NCBI RefSeq assembly: GCF_014905555.1
Contig: NZ_BNGS01000011.1
Coordinates: 124,001 to 188,000 of the forward strand
Source of the DNA: Streptomyces sp. Y2F8-2
GTDB taxonomy: Bacteria; Actinomycetota; Actinomycetes; Streptomycetales; Streptomycetaceae
DNA: 64,000 nucleotides
Reading direction: 5' to 3'
Made by a program: the position numbers and the translations under genes. How positions within the stretch are numbered: the first letter of the stretch is position 1; the number at the start of each line of letters is the position of its first letter. Below, piece after piece: positions 52,436 to 60,695 of the stretch. The notes beneath the pieces were generated by a model that saw only the letters and a program-made list of their open reading frames with translations, ran no database searches and had not been told where the DNA came from.

Positions 52436-55400
52436 TTACCGTTCGCTGACCGCCGCTGACCGCAGCCGCCGGCCCTCCTCGAAGGCCTTCTCGTACGCCT
52501 CGGGGGACAGCTTCGCGCGGGTGCCCCGGCGGATGCCCATGACCTCGGGGTCACCCAGCAGCGATGCTCCCCGCAGGCCCGTGGCGGCGCCGAGGAGGAC
52601 GGCCGCACGCTCGGGCGACTCCGCGATCGACGCCAACGCCTCGGCGGTCTCCGCGAGTTCCAGCACACCCGGTTGCCCGGCGGCGAGATCGGCGGCCTGC
52701 GCCAGCCAGTCGCGGGCCTCCTGCGGATGGCCCTCGGCGGCGGCCGTGCGGCCGAGCCCGATGAGGATGCGGACGGTTTCACCGGCGCTGAACCAGCTGG
52801 CCGCGCAAGCCTCCAGGGCCCTCTCGTACCGCACGCGCGCGTGCGCCGTGTCACCGGACCGCCGGGCCAGGTCACCCAGGCCGCGCCGGGCGCCGGCCAC
52901 CTTGTCGGGGGCGCCCGCGGAGTGCGCGAGGGCGGCCGACTGCTCGAACTGGGCGGCCGCCTCCGCGAAGTCGCCGAGGTGCAGCAGCACGGTCGCCCGG
53001 GAACGCAGCAGGTCCGCGGTCTCCTCCGGGGCCTGAAGTTCCCGGGCGTGCGCCAGGCCCTCGTCGAGCAGCTCCAGGGCCAGCTCGTACTCGCCGCGCC
53101 AGTCGGCGAAGGCTCCCAGCGGATCGAGGCAGTTGGCCATGCCCCAGCGGTCGCCGGTGGCACGGAAACCGGCCAGGGCGCGGGTGAAGGCGGCCTCCGA
53201 GGCGGCGGCACCACCCGAGAACAGCGCCTGGTAGGCGAGGCCGAGGTCCAGCACGGCGCGGCCCCAGGGGGCGTCACCGACCTGGACGGCCCGGGCTTCC
53301 GTGTCGGCGGACAGCAGCGGGCCCCCGACCAGCGCCCACAGGACCATCGCGGACGGCCGCTGCAGCGGCCCGTCGAGAGCGCGCATGACCGTGGAGACCC
53401 GCGCGATGCGCTCGGGTTCGGCCGGGTCGTCGCCGCGTCCGGTGATCGTGTTCATCACGCACAGGGCGTACTCCTCGGCCAGTCGCTCGGGCGGTTCGTC
53501 ACCGACGGCCGCCAGCAGCGCCCGGGCGAGGGGAACCTGCTCGCCGTGCGGCCCGCGCAGCCGGCGGAACCAGGACAGGTCGGCCATCAGACGCAGGGCG
53601 TCCGCGGGAGCGGTGGACACGAGGTGGCGCAGCGCCGCCTCCAGGTTGCCGTGCTCGGCGGTGAGAAGGGCCAGCCAGGGCAGCTGTTCCCCACTGCGGA
53701 GGTACGGCTCCGCCCGCTCGGCCAGGCGCAGGTAGTACGCGGCGTGCGCGTCCCTGAGCCGCTCCCGCTCTCCCGCCCGGTCAAGGTGCTCGGCGGTGAA
53801 CGCGCGGATGGTCTCCAGCATCCGGTAGCGCCCCTCGGCCACCTCCAGGAACGACTTCTCGGCGAGCGACGCCATGAGGTCCTCCGGAAACGGCACGTCG
53901 CACACCGCCTCCACCGCCTCCAGGGTCGCGCCGCCGGAGAACACGGACAGCCGCCGGGCCAGCTCCCGCTCCTCGTCGTCCAGCAGGTCCCAGCTCCACT
54001 CCACGACCGCGCGCAGCGTCCGGTGCCGGGGCGCCTTGGTGCGGTCCCCCCGGGACAGCAGCCGGAACCGGTCGTCCAGGCGGTCGGCCAGCTCGTCCGG
54101 GGTCAGGGTGCGCAGCCGGGCCGCGGCCAGCTCGATGGCCAGTGGCAGCCCGTCGAGCGCGGCACAGACGTCCGCCACGCGCGCGTGCCCCTCGAAACCG
54201 GGCCGCACCGCCCGGGCCCGGTCCAGGAACAGCCGCTCGGCGTGCTCCGGCGGCAGCGGCGGCACCGGACACAGCACCTCGCCGGTGATGCCCAGCGCCT
54301 CGCGTCCGGTCGCCAGGACGCGTACGCCGGGGCAGGCGGCGAGGACCAGCGCGGCGAGGTGTGCGGCGTCCTCGACGAGGTGCTCGCAGTTGTCGAGCAC
54401 CAGCAGCAGCTCACGGTCCTCCAGGGCGGCCAGCAGCCGGTCCGTGGCGTCCACGGCCGGCCCGCGGAAGCCGTCGCGCACACCGAGCGCGGTGAGGACG
54501 GCGTACGGGACGGCGGAGCCGTCGGTGAGCGGGGCCAGCTCGACGAAGTGGACGTCGGGGTGCCGGCGGGCCGCCTCCGTGGCCAGCCGTGTCTTGCCGG
54601 CACCGCCCGGGCCGGTGAGCGTGACCAGGCGGGTGCCGGGCGCGGTGAGCAGATCGTGGATGCGGGCCAGTTCCGGGGCGCGGCCGACGAAGCCGGTCAG
54701 GTGGGTCGGCACGCGCGCGGCCCGGGAGGGACCCGTGCCGCGCAGCAGTTCCTGGTGCAGGGCGGACAGCCCGGGCGAGGGGTCGGCACCGAGTTCGTCG
54801 GCGAGGGTGCGGCGCGCCTGCTCGTAGACCGTGAGCGCCTCGGCGGGCCGCCCGGTCGCGTGCAGGGCCCGCATCAGCAGCTCGTACAGACGTTCGCTCA
54901 GCGGGTGCGCGGCGAGCAGTGCGCGCAGTTCGGGTACGAGGTCGGAGCCGGCTCCGAGGGCGAGGTCCGCCTCGGCACGGTCCTGCAGGGCACCCAGCCG
55001 CAGCTCCTCGAGCCGGGTGCGCTCGGCCGACGCGTCGGGAAGGTCGGCGAGCGCGGAGCCGCGCCACAGGGCGAGCGCCTCCCGCAGCACGGCGGCCGCC
55101 GCGCGGTGGTCGCCGCCGGAGAGGCTCGTGGAGCCTTCGCGGGCGAGCTGTTCGAAACGGTGCGCGTCGACCGTGTCGGGGGAGACGGCGAGGCGGTAGC
55201 CGGTGGGGGCCGTCTCGATCTCCGCGTGGGGGCCCAGCCGCCTGCGCAGCCGGGAGATCTGCGACTGGAGGGCGCCTGCGGCTCCCGCGGGCGGCTCGTC
55301 GCCGTACAGGCCGTCGGTGAGGCGCTCGTAGGACACCGTCCGCCCGGCGTCGAGGAGGAGCAGGGTCAGGAGCGCCCGGGGGCGGGGGCCGCCGGCGTCG

Positions 55401-55456
55401 AGCGGGGTCCCGTCCTCGGTGCGGACGTCGAGGGGGCCGAGGATGCCGAAGCGCAT
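52436..55456 (-). CDS. AfsR/SARP-family regulator with NTPase and TPR domains
   Basis: The 1006-residue protein has a SARP-type winged helix (residues 1-95, ALLTLLLLDAGRTVSYERL) and bacterial transcriptional activation domain (about 95-245). An NB-ARC/STAND ATPase follows (Walker A GPGGAGKT at 282-289, Walker B LLLVLDNCEHL near 350), then TPR-like helices from about 600 to the C-terminus. Such proteins activate secondary-metabolite or morphology genes after nucleotide-driven assembly. ATG 55456 is the conserved SARP start (MRFGILGPLDV). The only neighbour on the same strand is a flavin monooxygenase. Confidence 0.93.
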   Translation of the reverse strand: MRFGILGPLDVRTEDGTPLDAGGPRPRALLTLLLLDAGRTVSYERLTDGLYGDEPPAGAAGALQSQISRLRRRLGPHAEIETAPTGYRLAVSPDTVDAHRFEQLAREGSTSLSGGDHRAAAAVLREALALWRGSALADLPDASAERTRLEELRLGALQDRAEADLALGAGSDLVPELRALLAAHPLSERLYELLMRALHATGRPAEALTVYEQARRTLADELGADPSPGLSALHQELLRGTGPSRAARVPTHLTGFVGRAPELARIHDLLTAPGTRLVTLTGPGGAGKTRLATEAARRHPDVHFVELAPLTDGSAVPYAVLTALGVRDGFRGPAVDATDRLLAALEDRELLLVLDNCEHLVEDAAHLAALVLAACPGVRVLATGREALGITGEVLCPVPPLPPEHAERLFLDRARAVRPGFEGHARVADVCAALDGLPLAIELAAARLRTLTPDELADRLDDRFRLLSRGDRTKAPRHRTLRAVVEWSWDLLDDEERELARRLSVFSGGATLEAVEAVCDVPFPEDLMASLAEKSFLEVAEGRYRMLETIRAFTAEHLDRAGERERLRDAHAAYYLRLAERAEPYLRSGEQLPWLALLTAEHGNLEAALRHLVSTAPADALRLMADLSWFRRLRGPHGEQVPLARALLAAVGDEPPERLAEEYALCVMNTITGRGDDPAEPERIARVSTVMRALDGPLQRPSAMVLWALVGGPLLSADTEARAVQVGDAPWGRAVLDLGLAYQALFSGGAAASEAAFTRALAGFRATGDRWGMANCLDPLGAFADWRGEYELALELLDEGLAHARELQAPEETADLLRSRATVLLHLGDFAEAAAQFEQSAALAHSAGAPDKVAGARRGLGDLARRSGDTAHARVRYERALEACAASWFSAGETVRILIGLGRTAAAEGHPQEARDWLAQAADLAAGQPGVLELAETAEALASIAESPERAAVLLGAATGLRGASLLGDPEVMGIRRGTRAKLSPEAYEKAFEEGRRLRSAAVSER

Positions 55457-55495
55457 GCGGCGGATTCTGGCAGGCATCGCCCGCGCGGGCACAGC

Positions 55496-55525
55496 AAAAA
55501 GCCGGCCCACCGAGGTGGACCGGCT
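55496..55525 (-). terminator. rpmB terminator with T-run
   Basis: On the minus strand AGCCGGTCCACC and GGTGGGCCGGCT pair (55500-55525, one mismatch) followed by TTTTT (55500-55496). Confidence 0.8.
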
Positions 55526-55566
55526 CAGTGCAGCGAACCAGCGGTGGCCGCGCGCTTAACTGGACG

Positions 55567-55752
55567 TCAGCGCGAGACCTTGCCGGCCTTGATGCACGAG
55601 GTGCAAGCGTTCACGCGCTTCGGCGTCCCGCCGACCACAGTACGCACGCGCTGGATGTTCGGGTTCCAGCGACGGGACGTACGGCGGTGCGAGTGCGAGA
55701 TGTTGTTGCCGAAGCCCGGCCCCTTGCCACAGACGTCGCAGTTGGCAGCCAC
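55567..55752 (-). CDS. rpmB: 50S ribosomal protein L28
   Basis: The 61-residue protein (VAANCDVCGKGPGFGNNISHS... CTSCIKAGKVSR) is L28 with two CxxC pairs, the zinc-binding C-plus form. Streptomyces usually also carry a zinc-independent copy used under zinc shortage; this one is probably the housekeeping version. GTG 55752 has TTGGAG upstream. Confidence 0.96.
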   Translation of the reverse strand: MAANCDVCGKGPGFGNNISHSHRRTSRRWNPNIQRVRTVVGGTPKRVNACTSCIKAGKVSR

Positions 55753-56038
55753 GGGTCACTCCAAAGACTTCAGATGCACTTACGGTTATGGTCCCGGCAT
55801 GCCGGGATCGAGATCGCATGATCTGAGTGGCGCTGCCAGGGGAAACACCCGACCTGGATCGGGCAACCGGAGCAGCATACATCGGCTGCGCCCGTAGAAC
55901 GAAACTACCACGGCCCCGCCGCACCTCCTCGCGGCCCTGTGGGCGGTCCGACCACGGGCGTCCCCCCGGCCCTCTTCCGGCCCGGACCCCTTGTGGGTCT
56001 ACGCTGCCTCCCACGTCCAGCAGCTGAAGGAGGCGCAG

Positions 56039-57739
56039 GTGGCGCAGGTGCCGCAGCCCTTGGATGCTCTCGCGGTGCGCTCCTGGTGCTCTCTCGCCCT
56101 TCAGGCGCTGGGGCGGGCGCGCGAGGAGATCGACGCGATCAACGTCTATCCCGTGGCCGACGGAGACACCGGCACCAACCTGTATCTGACCGTGGAGTCG
56201 GCTGCGGCGGCCGTCGAGGCGGTCTTCGCCGGCTACGAGACGGGCGCCGCCGGCAGCGAGGGGCGGCCGGCGCTCGCCGACGCCGTACGGGCCATGGCGC
56301 ACGGCGCGCTCATCGGGGCCCGCGGCAACTCCGGGACGATCCTCGCGCAGCTGCTGCGCGGCATGGCGCAGGTGCTCGCCGCCGACGGCGAGACGGCCCA
56401 TGCCGACGCGCAGGGGCTGCGGCTCGCCCTGAGGCAGGCCGCCGACTCCGCGCGCCAGGCCGTCGCGCATCCCGTGGAGGGCACCGTGCTCAGCGTCGCC
56501 TCGGCCGCCGCGGACGCGGTCACCGGCGCCGAGGGCGACTGCGGCAGCGTGGCACGGGCGGCCTACGAGGGAGCGCGGGCGGCCCTGGCGGCGACGCCCG
56601 GACAGCTGGCGGTCCTGGAGCGCGCCGGAGTCGTCGACGCGGGCGGCCGGGGGCTGGTGGCGGTGCTCGCGGCGCTGGTGGAGTCGCTGACCGGCGAGGC
56701 GCCCCGGGTGGCCCTGGAGGCGGCGGCCGCCGTTTCCGGCGGCCACGCGCGCGTGCCGGACCCCAGGACCGCCGTGCCCCGCCAGGGGCCCGGGGACTGC
56801 TCCGCCGACGGGGGCGGGCCCGCGTACGAGGTGATCTACCTCCTGGATGCCGACGACGCGGCCGTGGCGCGGCTGCGGGAGCGGCTCGACGCACTCGGGG
56901 ACTCGCTGGTCGTGGTCGGCGGGGACGGGCTGTGGAACGTCCATGTCCACGTCGACGACGCGGGCGCCGCCGTGGAGGCGGGCATCGAGGCCGGGCGGCC
57001 GCACCGGATCCGGATCACCCACTTCGGCGCCGATGACGCGCACACCGCGGGCGCCGGGCGACCGCCGCGCGAGCGGGTGCAGCGGGCGGTGGTGGCCGTG
57101 GTGCCGGGCGAGGGCCTGGCCGGGCTCTACCAGGAGGCCGGGGCGACCACCGTGCTCGCCCGCCCGGGGGAGCCGCCGGCGAGCGGGGAGCTGGTGGAGG
57201 CGGTACGGCGGGCGCACGCGCACGAGGTCGTGCTGCTGCCCAACGACGCCGACCTGCGCCACACCGCGGCCGCCGCGGCCGAGCAGGCCCGCACCGAGGG
57301 CGTCCGCGTGGCGCTGATCCCGACCCGGTCCGCGGTGCAGGGCATCGCGGCGCTGGCCGTGCACGAGCCGGAGCGGCGCTTCGACGAGGACGTCGTGGCG
57401 ATGACGTCGGCGGCCGGGGCGACCCGGTACGCCGAGGTGACCGTGGCGGCGGAGCGGTCCTGGACGATGGCCGGCATCTGCCAGGCCGGGGACGTCCTCG
57501 GCCTGATCGACGGCGATGTCGTGGTCATCGGCTCCGAGGTCACGGCGACGGCCGAGACGGTCCTCACCCGCATGCTCGCGGCGGGCGGCGAGCTGGTCAC
57601 CCTGGTCCTCGCCGACGAGGCTCCGGAAGCCGTCGCGGAGCACTTGGAGGCGCGGGTGCGCGAGTCGTACCTGGCGGTGGACACGGTGGTCTACCGGGGC
57701 GGCCGCCAGGGGCCGCTGCTGCTGATCGGCGTGGAGTGA
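56039..57739 (+). CDS. DAK2/DegV-type fatty acid kinase FakA-like protein
   Basis: The 566-residue protein begins with a DAK2 domain (INVYPVADGDTGTNLYLT, GARGNSGTILAQLLRGM, KxS-type end at GGRGLVAVLAAL) and ends with a DUF1949/DegV-like region (AGAVLA, MTSAAGATRYAEVTVA, QGPLLLIGVE). FakA phosphorylates fatty acids held by FakB in Gram-positives. Here no fakB gene is adjacent, and recG is 5 kb away with other genes between, unlike its common neighbourhood. GTG 56039 has AAGGAGG upstream. Confidence 0.88.
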   Translation: MAQVPQPLDALAVRSWCSLALQALGRAREEIDAINVYPVADGDTGTNLYLTVESAAAAVEAVFAGYETGAAGSEGRPALADAVRAMAHGALIGARGNSGTILAQLLRGMAQVLAADGETAHADAQGLRLALRQAADSARQAVAHPVEGTVLSVASAAADAVTGAEGDCGSVARAAYEGARAALAATPGQLAVLERAGVVDAGGRGLVAVLAALVESLTGEAPRVALEAAAAVSGGHARVPDPRTAVPRQGPGDCSADGGGPAYEVIYLLDADDAAVARLRERLDALGDSLVVVGGDGLWNVHVHVDDAGAAVEAGIEAGRPHRIRITHFGADDAHTAGAGRPPRERVQRAVVAVVPGEGLAGLYQEAGATTVLARPGEPPASGELVEAVRRAHAHEVVLLPNDADLRHTAAAAAEQARTEGVRVALIPTRSAVQGIAALAVHEPERRFDEDVVAMTSAAGATRYAEVTVAAERSWTMAGICQAGDVLGLIDGDVVVIGSEVTATAETVLTRMLAAGGELVTLVLADEAPEAVAEHLEARVRESYLAVDTVVYRGGRQGPLLLIGVE

Positions 57740-57745
57740 TCCGGA

Positions 57746-57789
57746 GCGCCGCCGGGCGCCCCTCCCCGAGGAGGCGGACGCCCGGCGGC
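57746..57789. terminator. Bidirectional terminator after the DAK2 gene
   Basis: CGCCGCCGGGCG (57746-57757) pairs with CGCCCGGCGGCG (57778-57789). Confidence 0.8.
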
Positions 57790-57794
57790 GACCG

Positions 57795-60695
57795 TCACCC
57801 GTCCTGCCGGGTGGCCGCCACTTCCAGCAGGCGTTCCGCCTCCGCGCGCCGGGCCTCGGCCGTCTCCGCGTCGGCGTCCGCCTCCTCGTAGGCCGCCAGC
57901 ACCGCACGCGCGCGTGCCGACGCCTCGTCGGGACGCCCGAGGTCGGCCTCGAGCCAACCCGCGGCCAGTTCCGCGGCCGTGCGGGGACCGAGGGCGCCCG
58001 CGCCGAGGGACGCGAAGGCGGCGATCGCCTCCGTGAGGTGCCTCAGCGCCTCCTCGAACGCCGCGTGCGTCGCCTCCTCGTCCGCGCCGTCATCGACCGA
58101 CCGGGCGACCAGCTCGCCGAACTGGCGGTGCGTATGGCCGAGTTCGATGATCAGCCGGGCGCGCGCGTCGTCGTCCGCCGTGGCGTCCGCCGCCGCTGCG
58201 CACTCCCGCGCCGCCTCGGCCATCAGCTCCCGCCCCGCGTCCAGGCCCGCCTCCCCGCCCGCCGCGAGCCACGCCCGGGCGCGCAGCGCGCGTATCAGCC
58301 CCGGCGTGTTGCCCAGCTCGCGCCACAGGTCACCGGCGCGTGCGTACGCCCGGTCCGCCTCCGCCGGCAGGTCCGCGCGGCCCAGCGCCTCGGCGGCCAG
58401 GTGCGCCAGCATGGCGTGGTCCCGCTGGTCCGGCCAGTGCCGGGCGATCTCCGCGGCTCGCAGCCGGCGCTCGGCCGCCTCCCGGTGCTCACCGAGCTGC
58501 GTGTGGCAGTCGCCGAGCCACCACTGGGTCTGCACGATCGCCCCGTCGCCGTGCGTCTCGACGGTCAGGTCGGGCAGCGCCGACTCCAGCACCTCCGCCG
58601 CCTCCGCGAAGCGCCCCTGCCGCAGCAGGAACCCGCCCAGCTGGTGCCGCGCCCAGGCGCCCAGCGTGGGGCCCTCGCCCGCCTCGTCGGCCCAGTGCGC
58701 CGCCTCCAGGGCGTGCCCGGCGGCCTCCGGAACCCGCCCCGACGCCGCCAGCACCTCCGCCACCTGAAGGTGCAGCTGCGCCTGCCCGGCCGGTTCCAGG
58801 TGCCCCCGGCCGTGCTCCAGCGCCGCACGGGCCGCCCGCTCGGCCGACTCCATGTCACCGAGCTGCCGGGCGATGCCGGCCAGTCGCGCCTCGTGCTCCA
58901 CCGCGAACCACGGCAGGCCGGCCGCGACGTACTCCTCGGCCGCCCGGGCCAGCCACTCCGCCCCGGCCTGCGGGTCCCCGGCGTCCAGCGCCAGTTCCCC
59001 GAGCATGGCCTTGGCCTCGGCGGCCCGATACGCCAGGTGCCGATCGGCGGTGTGCGGCCCCGCGAACGCCAGCAGTTCCCGGGCGGCCTCCTCCGCGGCC
59101 CCGGCGTCGCCGCCGTCCTCGTGCAGCCGGTTCATCAGGACGCGGGCCCGCCCGACGAGCACGGCGGCCGTCTGCCGCACCCCCGTCCCGCCCGCTTCGA
59201 ACAGGGCGAGCGCCTCCTCGCGCAGCGCGGTGACCGTCTCGAGCGCCTCGTCCGGCCGGCCCGTCAGGGAGCGGACGAAGGCCGCACGCGCGCGTGCCGC
59301 CAGCGCCTCACCGGGGTCGCCCGCCAACAGGTACAACTCGGCCGCCCGCTCGAACAGTCCGACACCTTCCGGGCCCCGGCTCATCGCCTCGTGGTCGACG
59401 AGGTCCGCCTGGTCCCGGGGGTCCAGCTCCCGGCCCCGAGCGGCACGCGCCACCGCCGCCCAGGCGTCCATGGCGGCCGGGTCCAGGGCGTCCGCGAGCC
59501 GCCGCGCCTCGGCGAGCAGGTCCGCGAGGTCCCGCTCCTCGGCCCGCGGGGCGGGCGGGGGCGGTGCCACCGGTGCCGGGCGCGTCGCGCGCACGCCCAG
59601 CGGCAGCCGGTCCACCAGCGGGCGGCGGTCCATGCGCTCACGGGCGCGCTCCCCGACGTACGGCGTGCCGTTGCGCGCGTCGAAGCGGGCGGCCAGCGCC
59701 AGCGCCTCCCCGCGCGCGTGGACGGCGAGTTCCCCGGCGGTCCACTCCCGGCCCGCCGGGCCCGGCACCACCTGGTCGCCGAGCCCGCGCTCGACCAGCC
59801 GGTCCATCAGCAGCGTCACCACGGCGAGGAAGTTCAGCTTGCTGCGCGGATCCCCGGAGTTCGTGAAGTACGCCGGCCGCTCGGCCAGCAGTTCGAGGCC
59901 GCGCGCTTCGTTGCCGGTCAGCGCGCAGAACTCCACATGGTCCGCGTACGAGGAGCGCATGCTCTCCATGGCCCGCACCAGCCGCAGCCCGCGCAGGTGG
60001 TGCGCCCGCGCCTCGTCCAGGCGGCCCAGCCGCAGCAGCGGCAGCAGGGAGGAGGCGAGGACGGCGTGCGGCTCGTGCGCACAGACGTGCTCGCCCTCCA
60101 GGACCGGCCGCCACAACTGAAGCGCCCGCTCGTCCTCGCCCGTGCGGGACTGCCACCAGCCCTGGTCGTGCAGCTCGCACGCGTGGCAGTCGGCCATCGC
60201 GTCCCGGTCGGCGGCCAGCCACGCCGCGTACGCCCGCTCGGCCCGCTCCAGGTCCCCGACGTGCGAGGCGATGTTGAACTCGGCGCTCCGGACGGCCCGT
60301 TCGGAGTATCCGGCCAGCCGGTAGCGGTGCTCCATCTCGCCGAGCCACTTCTCGATGGAGGCGAGCGGGATGTGCGGCTGGCCCAGCATGCCCGCCGACA
60401 CCCACTTGAAGACCCAGTGCAGCGAATGGGACTCGTACTCGTCGAAGTCCTCCGGGCGCTCGTCCCACATGCGCAGCAGCCGCGCGAACGGGACGAACAT
60501 CTTGTCCTTCTCGGAGCTGTAGTTGTAGACCTTCAGCTGGTGTCCGAGCGCCTCGATCACGGCCAGCGGAATGCCCAGCTTCTCCGCCTCCACCAGCAGC
60601 TGCTCCGCGCGCGCGTTGCGCGCCGGACCCTCCGGCTGCTCGTAGTTGTCCGCCATCGCCTGGCGCAGCGCGTCGAAGTCCATGACCTGGCTCAT
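57795..60695 (-). CDS. TPR-repeat protein coupled to the Hsp90-like gene
   Basis: The 966-residue cytoplasmic protein is almost entirely helical, with many degenerate tetratricopeptide-like repeats (for example AERAYAAWLAADRDAMADCHACELHDQ, AEVLESALPDL, YRAAEAKAMLGELALDAGDPQAG). The first 30 residues (MSQVMDFDALRQAMADNYEQ) are unlike TPR. Its ATG overlaps the TGA of the upstream Hsp90-like gene (ATGA), so the two are made together. A chaperone-TPR adaptor partnership is the natural reading. Confidence 0.9.
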   Translation of the reverse strand: MSQVMDFDALRQAMADNYEQPEGPARNARAEQLLVEAEKLGIPLAVIEALGHQLKVYNYSSEKDKMFVPFARLLRMWDERPEDFDEYESHSLHWVFKWVSAGMLGQPHIPLASIEKWLGEMEHRYRLAGYSERAVRSAEFNIASHVGDLERAERAYAAWLAADRDAMADCHACELHDQGWWQSRTGEDERALQLWRPVLEGEHVCAHEPHAVLASSLLPLLRLGRLDEARAHHLRGLRLVRAMESMRSSYADHVEFCALTGNEARGLELLAERPAYFTNSGDPRSKLNFLAVVTLLMDRLVERGLGDQVVPGPAGREWTAGELAVHARGEALALAARFDARNGTPYVGERARERMDRRPLVDRLPLGVRATRPAPVAPPPPAPRAEERDLADLLAEARRLADALDPAAMDAWAAVARAARGRELDPRDQADLVDHEAMSRGPEGVGLFERAAELYLLAGDPGEALAARARAAFVRSLTGRPDEALETVTALREEALALFEAGGTGVRQTAAVLVGRARVLMNRLHEDGGDAGAAEEAARELLAFAGPHTADRHLAYRAAEAKAMLGELALDAGDPQAGAEWLARAAEEYVAAGLPWFAVEHEARLAGIARQLGDMESAERAARAALEHGRGHLEPAGQAQLHLQVAEVLAASGRVPEAAGHALEAAHWADEAGEGPTLGAWARHQLGGFLLRQGRFAEAAEVLESALPDLTVETHGDGAIVQTQWWLGDCHTQLGEHREAAERRLRAAEIARHWPDQRDHAMLAHLAAEALGRADLPAEADRAYARAGDLWRELGNTPGLIRALRARAWLAAGGEAGLDAGRELMAEAARECAAAADATADDDARARLIIELGHTHRQFGELVARSVDDGADEEATHAAFEEALRHLTEAIAAFASLGAGALGPRTAAELAAGWLEADLGRPDEASARARAVLAAYEEADADAETAEARRAEAERLLEVAATRQDG

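Noticed and set aside
52673..55897. Long plus-strand frame opposite the SARP gene and rpmB
   Set aside because: It crosses two genes on the other strand and lacks any family pattern.
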